A stretch of DNA of 64,000 nt from NCBI RefSeq assembly GCF_004006175.1, contig NZ_CP033219.1, forward strand, positions 2,542,001 to 2,606,000. Direction: 5' to 3'. Origin of the DNA: Parasedimentitalea marina. Its GTDB lineage: Bacteria > Pseudomonadota > Alphaproteobacteria > Rhodobacterales > Rhodobacteraceae. The translations under genes and the position numbers were made by a program. Shown piece after piece: positions 54,054 through 61,700 of this stretch (position 1 is its first letter; each line of letters starts with the position of its first letter). The notes under the pieces were generated by a model that ran no database searches, was not told where the DNA came from, and saw only the letters and a program-made list of their open reading frames with translations.

Positions 54054-54965
54054 CTAATTCTCTTGCAAGGACATGCGGAATGCTCGTGGGGGCTGGCCGG
54101 TCTTTGCCTCAAACGTGCGACTAAATGCGCTGCGAGACGTAAAGCCAACCATCTCTGCAATCCGTTTGACCGGCAAATCAGTGTCGCGCAACAATGCACC
54201 TGCCCGCCGCATACGTAGGTCCCTCAGCAATTCCATTGGACCAGACCCATAGGCATCTGCAAAGCGCTTAGCAAAAGCAGCGCGGCTCATGCTGACACTA
54301 TCTGCCAAGCTTTCTACCGTATGCCTGTCACCAGGCTTATCAAGCATCGTGCGCAGGGCACTCCATACTGTCTGATCTGCCAAGGCCGCCATCCAGTGCA
54401 ATGCATTATCTGCCACTGCGAGCCGCCTGCGTAGCATTTCAATCATGCACTGCGTGAGCAACGCACGGATCATAGCGCGGCTGCCTAAACCTGGGTTGGA
54501 TATCTCGTAAAGCAACGCTTGTAAGGCAGACCGCATACTGCTTGGCGACGATACATTTTCAACCAAAGGCTCGCGGATCAGGTCAATAATGTCGGCAACA
54601 CCGCGCAAACCAACATCAACGTGGGCACAAAGTGCAATCAACTGCCCTTTATCACCACATTCAGCTGTGGCCATCAGACGTGCAAGGTTGATCGCTGCTG
54701 GTTTGCAATCTGGCACAGGATCACCGCTTACACCAAAGCTGTGCAGCGCATGACTTTGCAACGCAGGGATCAATACAAGGGTGCCACGAGACACCTTCAA
54801 AGGAGCCTGCGACCGCAGCCTGATTTCTCCCTCGCCGGCCAAGATATAATGAAGTGTCGCAGAGGCATCTCGCCCCAGACCAAGATCACAGGCACCGCGC
54901 AATTCACAAACTGCGAAGGGGTCCGTCGTGATCTCGAGATCATCAAAGATATGTTCAAATTCCAT
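54054..54965 (-). CDS. AraC-family transcriptional regulator with cupin domain
   Basis: 303 residues from the ATG at 54965 (MEFEHIFDDLE). The N-terminal cupin-6-type ligand domain (GEGEIRLRSQAPLKVSRGTL) is followed by a C-terminal AraC domain with helix-turn-helix motifs TVESLADSVSMSRAAFAKRF and VKRIAEMVGFTSRSAFSRTF. It is divergent from the Tat-exported isochorismatase. Two direct repeats in the gap between them are likely operators. The upstream extension to 55187 overlaps that operator and the neighbour's gene and is rejected. Confidence 0.9.
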   Translation of the reverse strand: MEFEHIFDDLEITTDPFAVCELRGACDLGLGRDASATLHYILAGEGEIRLRSQAPLKVSRGTLVLIPALQSHALHSFGVSGDPVPDCKPAAINLARLMATAECGDKGQLIALCAHVDVGLRGVADIIDLIREPLVENVSSPSSMRSALQALLYEISNPGLGSRAMIRALLTQCMIEMLRRRLAVADNALHWMAALADQTVWSALRTMLDKPGDRHTVESLADSVSMSRAAFAKRFADAYGSGPMELLRDLRMRRAGALLRDTDLPVKRIAEMVGFTSRSAFSRTFEAKTGQPPRAFRMSLQEN

Positions 54966-54987
54966 AGGTGATCCGTAGACTGATATT

Positions 54988-55042
54988 AGACGAAAAGACA
55001 CTGTTTGAGTTGGAATGGCACATATTGTAGACAAAAAGACAC
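54988..55042. promoter_or_regulatory. Direct-repeat operator between AraC regulator and isochorismatase
   Basis: AGACGAAAAGACAC at 54988-55001 and AGACAAAAAGACAC at 55029-55042 differ by one base and are 41 bp apart, about four helical turns. AraC-type regulators bind direct repeats, so this is a strong candidate operator. Confidence 0.7.
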
Positions 55043-55093
55043 ATGGGACATCATAGGTTCGGGATGCACCAAATCCAAAAAAGGAATCCACAA

Positions 55094-55927
55094 ATGTGTA
55101 ATTGCGATAACCCAAATCACAACCATGGTAACATTTCTCGGCGCACCGCTCTTCGTGGAGGTTTGGCGGCAACAGCTGCAGCTGCAACGACTATGGCAGG
55201 CGCAACAGCGGCCTCTGCGCAAGTTGCAAATCCCTATGCCGATCCAGAAAATTCGGTCTTGCCACCGTCGAACATGAAGTTGGATTTAAGCCGCGCCGCC
55301 TTGGTCGTCACCGACCCTCAGGTCGATTTCCTCAGCCCTGAGGGCGTAACATGGGGCGTTGTTGGCGCATCCGTGACAGAGCACAATACGGTTGAGAACA
55401 TCGAAACTCTGTTCAAAGCGGCCAAAGCGGCTGACATCACGGTGGCGGTTTCTCCGCACTATTACTATCCGACCGACCACGGATGGAAGTTTGAGGGCGC
55501 CCTGGAAAAGCTGATGCATAAAATCGGTATGTTCGACCGTCCGGGCCCTTTAAACCTCGATGGCTTTGAAGGATCGGGCGCTGACTGGATGCCGCAATAC
55601 AAAAAGTACATCAACGACGGCAAAACTATCGTGACCTCTCCGCACAAAGTGTATGGCAACGACACAAACGACTTGTCTCTGCAATTGCGTAAGCAAGGTG
55701 TTGATCAGGTTATCCTGTCCGGCATGTCAGCGAACTTGTGCACAGAATCTCATATGCGCGAGCTAATAGAGCAAGGCTTTGAAGTTGCTGTTGTCAAAGA
55801 TGCCACTGCTGCAGCCATCATCCCTGATGGGGACGGCTACTTGGCAGCACTGACCAACTTCCGCTTCATAGCGAATGCGGTTTGGAGCACGGAAGAAGCG
55901 GTTGCCCAAATCCAAGCTGCAAGCTGA
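55094..55927 (+). CDS. Tat-exported isochorismatase-family cysteine hydrolase
   Basis: 277 residues from the ATG at 55094 with AAAGGAATCC upstream. An unusual Cys/His/Asn-rich start (MCNCDNPNHNHGNIS) precedes the twin-arginine signal SRRTALRGG and an Ala-rich hydrophobic segment ending SAQ. The mature enzyme has the isochorismatase fold with the catalytic Asp in VVTDPQVDFL, a Lys in SPHKVYGND and the nucleophilic Cys in SANLCTESHM. Export of this family is less usual; the substrate (an amide or vinyl ether) is unknown. A 10-bp-stem terminator follows. Confidence 0.9.
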   Translation: MCNCDNPNHNHGNISRRTALRGGLAATAAAATTMAGATAASAQVANPYADPENSVLPPSNMKLDLSRAALVVTDPQVDFLSPEGVTWGVVGASVTEHNTVENIETLFKAAKAADITVAVSPHYYYPTDHGWKFEGALEKLMHKIGMFDRPGPLNLDGFEGSGADWMPQYKKYINDGKTIVTSPHKVYGNDTNDLSLQLRKQGVDQVILSGMSANLCTESHMRELIEQGFEVAVVKDATAAAIIPDGDGYLAALTNFRFIANAVWSTEEAVAQIQAAS

Positions 55928-55937
55928 TAGAAATTGC

Positions 55938-55969
55938 GAAGCCCGCCTCCGGTTCTTGGGGCGGGCTTC
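55938..55969 (+). terminator. Terminator hairpin after the isochorismatase gene
   Basis: A perfect 10-bp stem GAAGCCCGCC/GGCGGGCTTC with a 12-nt loop starts 10 nt after the stop codon. It is followed by ATTCAATT rather than a full T-run. Confidence 0.7.
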
Positions 55970-56299
55970 ATTCAATTGGGCCCCGGAGAAGGCTGAAATT
56001 TTAGTTTCAAATACCTGTAGGTAATCCCCCCTAAAAATCAGTGGTGTTCAAAAGTGGAATTTTCTCGGCAAGATATCTGAGGAGATTTTTTAATGATGGC
56101 AGCACGATGTAGCGATGCGCAGATCATTGGCATTTGAAGCAAGCGGAGGGCGGCGTGCCGGTTTCCGAGCTGTGCCGTAAGAAATTGAATTTGAGTTCCA
56201 GCGCTCAGTAGCCAGGCCAGACTTTTACCGCCCGAACCAATATCCCAAATGAAATCAGAGACCTGATCGATAATGTGTTGCGGTGACTGAACAGGTCGA
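55970..56299. other. Gap around the OrfA relic
   Basis: 330 nt between the isochorismatase terminator and the AraC stop. Apart from the transposase fragment it has no recognisable gene; a minus-strand open frame (56038-56421) runs antisense to the relic and into the AraC gene and is not convincing. Confidence 0.5.
56093..56190 (+). pseudogene. Frameshifted IS3-type transposase OrfA fragment
   Basis: The frame from the ATG at 56096 reads RCSDAQIIGI. After a one-base loss near 56134 the next frame continues KQAEGGVPVSELCRK. This is the start of IS3-family OrfA proteins (normally SDAQIIGILKQAEGGVPVSELC). Sequence beyond about 56190 is too decayed to follow and has an early stop. No OrfB or inverted repeats remain nearby. 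Confidence 0.75.
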
Positions 56300-57256
56300 T
56301 TATGCGCTACGACGCTCCGACCGAATTGAATTTCTGAAGCCAGCAGGGGTTTGGCCAGTCTCTTTCTTGAACACTCGGGCGAACGCAGAATCCGTAGAGT
56401 AACCTGCACCTTCGGCTGCATCCATCAGTGACATTGCAGGACTGGAGAGCAATTTCTTTGCAATTTCCATTCGCCAGCTGGTGACGTATTGCATAGGCGT
56501 CATCATCATTTTCTTTTTAAAAAGTACTGCAAAACTTGTTCGCGACATCCCTGCCCATTGAGCAAGCATTTCTACTGTCCATGGCTCTGTTGGCGCTTTG
56601 TGAAACGCATCAAGGGCGCGGCGCAAATTGATGTCGGAGAATGCCCCAAGGCCCCACTTGGAGGCTTCACTCTCTTCGATAAAGCTTCTAATGGCCTGTG
56701 CGAATATGGCTTCGGACATTTTCAGGGCAATCAAATCACCGCCTAACCGCTGTCCCCCTGCTTCATCACCAATCACGCGCAAGGTTGCTTCCATCCATTT
56801 CCCGGCTGCTTCCCCGTAGTTCTTTAGGTGAATATATGGAGGCAAACGTTCAATAAGAATGTGTTTTGCGTGTTCGCCGATTGAAAAATGACCACAGATC
56901 AGTTGGGTTTCACTGTTGGGTTCTTCACCGCCATAAACAAGTACACCAGATCCATTGTATCCCGATCGCTCCAGGACGGTCTCCATTTGAAGGATTGTAT
57001 CCTTAGCATCTGGGCTACAGAAAAGTTCGTGAGATGCTCCGTGCGGGATAATTATTAGATCACCTTGTTCCAAAGATACATGTTCTCGAACGCCGTCGAC
57101 GGAAACCAAGCAGCTGCCCCGATGTGCAAAGTGAAAGCGCGCCACGTTTTCAAAACTTGGCACCGCCACCCCCCAGGGGCTGGTGAAGGACGTGCGGAAG
57201 TAGAGCGATCCACGCATGGACAGGCTGGTGAGGATATCACTGAGGAGATCAAGCAT
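56300..57256 (-). CDS. AraC-family transcriptional regulator
   Basis: 318 residues. The cupin-6-type N-terminal domain has FHFAHRGSCLVSVDG and IIIPHGASHELF. The C-terminal AraC domain has VEMLAQWAGMSRTSFAVLFK and DAAEGAGYSTDSAFARVFK. The end NSIRSERRSA lies close to the IS3 relic. It is divergent from the DUF4142 gene across a 136-nt gap, so it may control the DUF4142/cupredoxin pair. The ligand is unknown. It is the second AraC protein of this type within 2 kb. Confidence 0.9.
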   Translation of the reverse strand: MLDLLSDILTSLSMRGSLYFRTSFTSPWGVAVPSFENVARFHFAHRGSCLVSVDGVREHVSLEQGDLIIIPHGASHELFCSPDAKDTILQMETVLERSGYNGSGVLVYGGEEPNSETQLICGHFSIGEHAKHILIERLPPYIHLKNYGEAAGKWMEATLRVIGDEAGGQRLGGDLIALKMSEAIFAQAIRSFIEESEASKWGLGAFSDINLRRALDAFHKAPTEPWTVEMLAQWAGMSRTSFAVLFKKKMMMTPMQYVTSWRMEIAKKLLSSPAMSLMDAAEGAGYSTDSAFARVFKKETGQTPAGFRNSIRSERRSA

Positions 57257-57392
57257 TCAAACATAATATGCAGGTGCCGGAGATAGTACAGGGTCTCGAA
57301 CGATCTGCACGAAATTGCGAATGGTCGAGCATGTCTTGATGTGGTGGATCAAAGTTATTGTGACTTCATAGTAATCGCATTGGAGCTACAGA

Positions 57393-57920
57393 ATGAAAAA
57401 AACTATATCCGTCATCGCAATTTCAGCTGCACTTTGTGCGTTCCAAGCGTCCGCTCAAGACGTCGCGGACTTGAACGATCTTGAAATGGCTCATGTTGCC
57501 TACACGGCAGACAATATTGACATTCGCTATGCTCATATGGCCCTTGCCCTGTCGTCAAATCCCGAAATTCACGCCTTCGCCAACACGATGATCAGCGACC
57601 ATACAGCTGTAAATGAGGCAGCTCTTGGACTGCTCGACAAGCTAGGCGCGACGGCTCAGGATAACTTTTTCAGCCAAGCTCTCAATGATGGTGCAGAGCA
57701 GGTTATCAATAACTTTTCGAACTTGCGCGGTGTTGAGTTCGACATTGCCTACGCAGCAAATGAATTGGCTTATCACCAGACAGTCAATGACCTGGTTGAA
57801 CACACTATGATCCCGAATATCGACAATGACGAGGTTCGGGCGTTGTTCCAGCAAGGTCTCGAGATTTTCAAGATCCACGAGGGTCATGCAGAAATGATGG
57901 TCAAAGAGCTGACCGAATGA
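57393..57920 (+). CDS. Secreted DUF4142 protein
   Basis: 175 residues with GGAG before the ATG and a signal peptide (MKKTISVIAISAALCAFQAS, cleavage after ASA). The mature part is an all-helical DUF4142 ferritin-like bundle: ADNIDIRYAHMALALSSNPE, FANTMISDHTAVNEAAL, ELAYHQTVNDLVEHTMIPN. The conserved His residues (SDHTAVN, YHQTVND) could bind metal. The stop overlaps the cupredoxin start by 4 nt (ATGA), so the two exported proteins are co-translated. The biochemical role of the family is unknown. Confidence 0.88.
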   Translation: MKKTISVIAISAALCAFQASAQDVADLNDLEMAHVAYTADNIDIRYAHMALALSSNPEIHAFANTMISDHTAVNEAALGLLDKLGATAQDNFFSQALNDGAEQVINNFSNLRGVEFDIAYAANELAYHQTVNDLVEHTMIPNIDNDEVRALFQQGLEIFKIHEGHAEMMVKELTE

Positions 57921-58267
57921 CAAAAACAATCACCAGACGTGGTGTGTTGGTGGGGGCAGCTGCATCAGCAGCTGTCTCATCAAATTCCTTGACGTCGGCC
58001 AATGCAAGTCGGCCAAAAACACACGAAGTTCGGATAACACAGTTCAAATTTGAACCCGATGTTGTCGTCGTCGAGGTCGGGGACATTATTCGGTGGTCAA
58101 ATTTGGACCTCGCCCCTCACACTGCAACGGAAACCTCATTCGGCTGGGATACCGGTGAAATCGCGAAAGGCATGAGCAAGGAAACGGTAGTTACTGAAGA
58201 CATGGGAACACGATACTTCTGCGCTTTTCATCCGCACATGAAGGGGACCATCACAATCAAATTGTAG
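57917..58267 (+). CDS. Tat-exported plastocyanin/azurin-like cupredoxin
   Basis: 116 residues. The Tat signal (TRRGVLVGAAASAAV) precedes a cupredoxin fold: VRITQFKFEPDVVVVEVGD, then WSNLDLAPHTATE with the first copper His, and YFCAFHPHMKGTITI with Cys, His and Met at the remaining type 1 copper ligands. It is translationally coupled to the DUF4142 gene. It is a periplasmic electron carrier or copper-binding protein; partners are unknown. A hairpin follows the stop. Confidence 0.9.
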   Translation: MTKTITRRGVLVGAAASAAVSSNSLTSANASRPKTHEVRITQFKFEPDVVVVEVGDIIRWSNLDLAPHTATETSFGWDTGEIAKGMSKETVVTEDMGTRYFCAFHPHMKGTITIKL

Positions 58268-58300
58268 ACCGGCGAGCCGTCAACGCGATCGTCGCCGGTC
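58267..58300. terminator. Hairpin between cupredoxin and thioredoxin-like genes
   Basis: A perfect 9-bp stem GACCGGCGA/TCGCCGGTC with a 16-nt loop immediately follows the cupredoxin stop, between convergent genes. No T-run is present. Confidence 0.4.
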
Positions 58301-58322
58301 CGATGCTAGAGAACCCGGTTTT

Positions 58323-58847
58323 CTATACTGTACACAGTCCGGATTCACATCCGCTTGCGGCTTCCAAGCTGGCATCTGCCCCCAAAGCGCTCCTATCACT
58401 CGCAATTAGGGTCGCGATCTCGGCCCCGATCTGAAGCTCTGACACTTGCCCTAATTGATGCGCCTGCAGCTCTCCTTTTTGGTCGATAATTAGCAAACTC
58501 GGGGTGCCACGCAATTGGTAGGCTTCCATGGTTTGCGGCACGTACCCTTCTCCCGCAGCGTCCACTGCAATTGGAAAAGTAACTTGAAACTCCTGTAGAA
58601 ATGCGTTGAGCGAAACGGGTGTCATGGCTGCATGGTGTTCAAATACGCAATGCAACCCAAGTACAGCCACCTGATCTGCCGGAAACATGCGCTGAATTTT
58701 TTGCGCCAGCGGTATGCCATGCTGGATGCAGCCGGGACAGAGCATCTGAAACGCTTCTACAACGACCACTTTGCCGCGATAGTCAGCCAGTTTGGTCGTG
58801 TCGTCGGCATTGAACCATTCAGTGGTTATGAATTCTGGGGCTTGCAT
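58323..58847 (-). CDS. Thioredoxin-like/TlpA-type redox protein
   Basis: 174 residues from the ATG at 58847 with GGAAGGAAA upstream. A thioredoxin fold with a CPGC active site in VVVEAFQMLCPGCIQHGIPL, FPADQVAVLGLHCVFEHH, and the cis-Pro in RGTPSLLIID. A Cys pair sits at the C terminus (SGCESGLC). No signal peptide is apparent, so it is probably cytoplasmic and reduces peroxides or disulfides. It overlaps the end of the small gene upstream by 22 nt. Confidence 0.88.
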   Translation of the reverse strand: MQAPEFITTEWFNADDTTKLADYRGKVVVVEAFQMLCPGCIQHGIPLAQKIQRMFPADQVAVLGLHCVFEHHAAMTPVSLNAFLQEFQVTFPIAVDAAGEGYVPQTMEAYQLRGTPSLLIIDQKGELQAHQLGQVSELQIGAEIATLIASDRSALGADASLEAASGCESGLCTV

Positions 58848-59080
58848 TGGCTTTCCTTCCAATAGTTGTTTGCGGCAGCAACTGTCGCAAAATGGGTTGC
58901 GACAACACTGGAAGTGGCGATCAAAGCATCAGCGTCCTGCTCATAGATCGTACGCAATTTACGGCGGATTTCGTCACTAGGTTGGGTCATTTTCACCGCA
59001 ACACGGGCCATCAGAACGGCAAGTTCATAGCCTTCCTGAGGAGTAGAAACCTCCAGGCTAGTAAGCCAAGGTTTTGGCAT
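58826..59080 (-). CDS. Conserved-looking 84-residue protein, unknown
   Basis: From the ATG at 59080 with a clean GGAGGACTTACC upstream (MPKPWLTSLEVSTPQEGYEL). Mixed helix: ELAVLMARVAVKMTQPSDEI, IRRKLRTIYEQDADALIATS. There is no signal peptide, cysteine or recognised family. Its 3' end overlaps the thioredoxin-like gene start by 22 nt, which supports a coupled pair; it may be a small accessory to that redox protein. Confidence 0.65.
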   Translation of the reverse strand: MPKPWLTSLEVSTPQEGYELAVLMARVAVKMTQPSDEIRRKLRTIYEQDADALIATSSVVATHFATVAAANNYWKESQCKPQNS

Positions 59081-59140
59081 GGTAAGTCCTCCGATCAAAA
59101 ATCAGCAAGGCCCAAGGTGTGGACCCTGCCAAAAAGGGTT

Positions 59141-59890
59141 TCACTCAATCTTGCCAGGCAGAGAGAGATCACCTGAAGCGACATCAAACACATCCGTGAC
59201 ACATAAAAGCGGCGCATGGATGTTTGCATCGACGCGGAGAGCGGCCGTCACACCGTCATAAGCCACTCCTCCAAGATCGACGTTACTGGCGAACCCAACG
59301 TTCACAGTGATTTCCGAGCCATCGAACAGGGGTGTGAACCCAGGGCTATCCAAAAAGATTGGGAAACCAGGCCAGGTGGCGGGGAGCTGTGGTGTTTCGC
59401 CCTCGGGGATATCACGAACGGCCAAGGCACCTGCCCCGCAAGCCTCGGTTGGGGTCAGGACCACCCAATGACTGTGCCAGATCAAACCGTCATTGGCGGG
59501 ATCACCATCACGGTTCTCGTCAACCAAAGGCGTGTCATCAAAGTCAGGGTGGCTGGTTGCCGCCAGCGCCAATATGCCGGTCTCGCCCTCAAATCCGACC
59601 GCTGATGGGTCCAGTGACGTTGGCCAGACATAAGACCAGACCGGCGCCCCTCCTACTGTGCCTGAAGGTGCAGGAACGTCTGCACCTGCCACGCCATTTG
59701 TGGTCATCTGAAAGGTCACTTGATTGGCATTTCGGTGCGCGTGCGCTGCCAGAATATCGAATGAGGCCACGATGGACTGGTTCACGGGCGAAACAACCGC
59801 ACCTTGTTTGTGCTCGGCATGATTGCTGTCGGCGTTGGCAGTCAACGCACTAAAGCCAACGGCGATAAGGGTAATGGAAAGTTTCTGCAT
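59141..59890 (-). CDS. Secreted protein of unknown function
   Basis: 249 residues from the ATG at 59890 with AATAGGAACCG upstream. The signal peptide is MQKLSITLIAVGFSALTANA, then a His-rich DSNHAEHKQG start of the mature protein. The strand-rich body has NANQVTFQMTTNG, GDPANDGLIWHSHWVVL and a Cys pair (ACGAG and LLCVTD). A His/Trp pattern could bind metal. I recognise no family. It is divergent from the MarR gene across an inverted-repeat operator, so it is probably the controlled target. The frame upstream of this ATG covers the operator and is rejected. Confidence 0.75.
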   Translation of the reverse strand: MQKLSITLIAVGFSALTANADSNHAEHKQGAVVSPVNQSIVASFDILAAHAHRNANQVTFQMTTNGVAGADVPAPSGTVGGAPVWSYVWPTSLDPSAVGFEGETGILALAATSHPDFDDTPLVDENRDGDPANDGLIWHSHWVVLTPTEACGAGALAVRDIPEGETPQLPATWPGFPIFLDSPGFTPLFDGSEITVNVGFASNVDLGGVAYDGVTAALRVDANIHAPLLCVTDVFDVASGDLSLPGKIE

Positions 59891-59932
59891 CAGTTCGGTT
59901 CCTATTGTGAATCGGTGTGTATCGACATTTAG

Positions 59933-59973
59933 TAGCGAGTCGAAACTATTGCAACGGTAATTTCGACTCGCTA
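59933..59973. promoter_or_regulatory. Perfect 13-bp inverted repeat, likely MarR operator
   Basis: TAGCGAGTCGAAA (59933-59945) and TTTCGACTCGCTA (59961-59973) with a 15-bp spacer. Each arm holds a CGA-N-TCG core. The right arm ends 1 nt before the MarR ATG and the left arm is 43 nt from the divergent secreted gene, a position expected for repression of both. Confidence 0.75.
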
Positions 59974-59974
59974 T

Positions 59975-60526
59975 ATGTTTCCCATGACACAGGAAGAGAA
60001 CATTAAGGGCTTGATCGCCCGTTTGGCCCGTATTGATGCGAGTGAAAGCTGGAGTGTTGATCTGAACCCGGCGCAACGGTCAGCGCTTGGATACTTGAGA
60101 CAGGCCAATAGGTTTTCCCGCTCTCCCTCGCATGCAGCCGCCTACCTAGGCACCACCCGCGGCACCGCGACCCAAACGTTCAAGGCACTGATCCGTAAAG
60201 GGTATGTATCTGAAGAGCGGTCGCTGACGGACAAGCGCTCAATTTCCTATGACCTGACAGCCACCGGGCGTGAAGTCATTGCCGAGCAAAGTGTCTTAGA
60301 GCTCTCTTTGGATCGTTTATCGGCGACCCAATTGGGTCAGATAGAGTCCGGGCTTCGAGGTGCATTGTCTCATGCAATTAACTTGAATGGCCAAAAGCCA
60401 TTTGGCATTTGCCGCAGCTGTCGCCATTTTCAAGGACGAGGTGCAGGCGGGTACTGCCAACTTTTGTCATTGGCCCTTGAACCTTTTGAAATCTCTCAAA
60501 TATGTCACGAACAGGAACCCGTATGA
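59975..60526 (+). CDS. MarR-family regulator with C-terminal four-cysteine motif
   Basis: 183 residues from the ATG at 59975; a second ATG at 59984 also fits. The winged helix-turn-helix is MarR-like (QRSALGYLRQANRFSRSPSH, YLGTTRGTATQTFKALIRKG, wing LTDKRSISYDLTATG). Uncommon for the family, the C terminus carries Cys146, Cys149, Cys161 and Cys177 (C-x2-C-x11-C-x15-C), a likely Zn or Fe-S site that could be redox- or metal-responsive. The stop overlaps the MOSC start by 4 nt. An inverted-repeat operator abuts its start, so autoregulation is likely. Confidence 0.9.
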   Translation: MFPMTQEENIKGLIARLARIDASESWSVDLNPAQRSALGYLRQANRFSRSPSHAAAYLGTTRGTATQTFKALIRKGYVSEERSLTDKRSISYDLTATGREVIAEQSVLELSLDRLSATQLGQIESGLRGALSHAINLNGQKPFGICRSCRHFQGRGAGGYCQLLSLALEPFEISQICHEQEPV

Positions 60527-61218
60527 GCTGTCCAATTTTAAGTGCCACACTCAACGGCGTATTTGTTGGACGTATTGTAGATCGCTGGCACGGCAGGCCT
60601 TCGTCTGCCATTCACAAACTCGCCGTAGATGGGCCGCAAACCGTTACCAAGGTTGGTTTGGACACCGATGCACAAGCGGATTTGAATGTGCATGGTGGAC
60701 CAAACAAGGCAGTTCATCACTATGCGGCTGATCACTATGCAAGTTGGCAATCCGAAGGATTGCTACCGCCAGGAACGCTGCCCGCAGCTTTTGGTGAGAA
60801 CCTCTCGACCTTTGGTATGAACGAGGAAACGCTTTGCATTGGAGACATCCTGACAGCTGGATCGGCAACTTTGCAAATCAGTCAGGGCAGACAACCCTGT
60901 TGGAAACTGAATGAGTACACCGGACAGAAAACGATGGCCTATCAATTCCAAAAAACCGGTCGAACTGGGTGGTATTATCGCGTGCTGGAGCCCGGAATTA
61001 TTCAGGTCGGTGACAAAATTACTTTAACATTACGCCCCTGCCCTGATTGGAGCGTCGCAAAAGTCACTCGTGCACGCCTCACAAAACGTATCGCCGCTGA
61101 AGACGCTGCGCATCTTTCCCGATTGCCGGAACTAGCCTCAGGCTGGCGAGACGCATTTAGCAAAATGTCAAAAGGGCAGCTAGACGAAGACACTGGGAAA
61201 CGTCTGGACCCGGCTTAG
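60523..61218 (+). CDS. MOSC-domain protein (YiiM-like)
   Basis: 231 residues from the ATG at 60523, translationally coupled to the MarR gene (ATGA). The MOSC domain has LNVHGGPNKAVHHYAADHY and the conserved Cys in ISQGRQPCWKLNEYTG, the molybdenum-cofactor sulfur site. The C-terminal three-helix extension (ELASGWRDAFSKM) matches YiiM, which reduces N-hydroxylated bases such as 6-hydroxylaminopurine. It fits a detoxification or redox function under MarR control. Confidence 0.9.
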   Translation: MSCPILSATLNGVFVGRIVDRWHGRPSSAIHKLAVDGPQTVTKVGLDTDAQADLNVHGGPNKAVHHYAADHYASWQSEGLLPPGTLPAAFGENLSTFGMNEETLCIGDILTAGSATLQISQGRQPCWKLNEYTGQKTMAYQFQKTGRTGWYYRVLEPGIIQVGDKITLTLRPCPDWSVAKVTRARLTKRIAAEDAAHLSRLPELASGWRDAFSKMSKGQLDEDTGKRLDPA

Positions 61219-61700
61219 ACCTTTGATAGGTCGCAACTGAAAGCTGGACTTTTCCACATGTCAAAAACTTCAATTTAATCGCCAAACAGTCATTGGCCGC
61301 GATGCCTACAAAGGCCTGCAAAGAGCCGTTCGCTGCATTCTGAATGAGTGAATCGATCCGATTGCTTCGGCGAGACCTTTACGGTTTCCTTGGTCAGTCA
61401 TCATGCCCAATTGAGCAATGACAAACTCCCGGTTACCAATCCATCGGGGTGGCAGCTCAAATGAACCTCGCCTGTAGTAAGTTTGGCAATCGGGCGCATT
61501 CCATGTTCAATATTCTCTGGAATGACCCAAAGCTGGCCATTGTACCAATCCCGTCCAATGGCTGGTTCCAGCCCTTTCAAGACACTCACCTACAGCCATC
61601 AGGTATGGTGTCTGTTCGACTACCAACGCAAGAAGCGTATGATATTAAGTGGTTATGCCTGGCAAAATAGGCTGGCTGCTGTCGTGTACTGCCAATTGCG
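61219..61700. other. 482-nt gap with degenerate relic sequence
   Basis: No intact gene. TTCGCTGCATTCTGAATGA at about 61329 and AATGGCTGGTTCCAGCC at 61557-61573 recall the relics at 50.7 and 53.8 kb. Short frames on both strands are interrupted. It separates MOSC from the convergent GlpD-like gene. Confidence 0.5.

Noticed and set aside
54966..55187. N-terminal extension of the first AraC protein by 74 residues
   Set aside because: It would overlap the divergent isochorismatase gene and the direct-repeat operator and has no domain.
56038..56421. 127-residue minus-strand frame near the second AraC gene
   Set aside because: It lies antisense to the transposase relic and runs into the AraC coding sequence in another frame.
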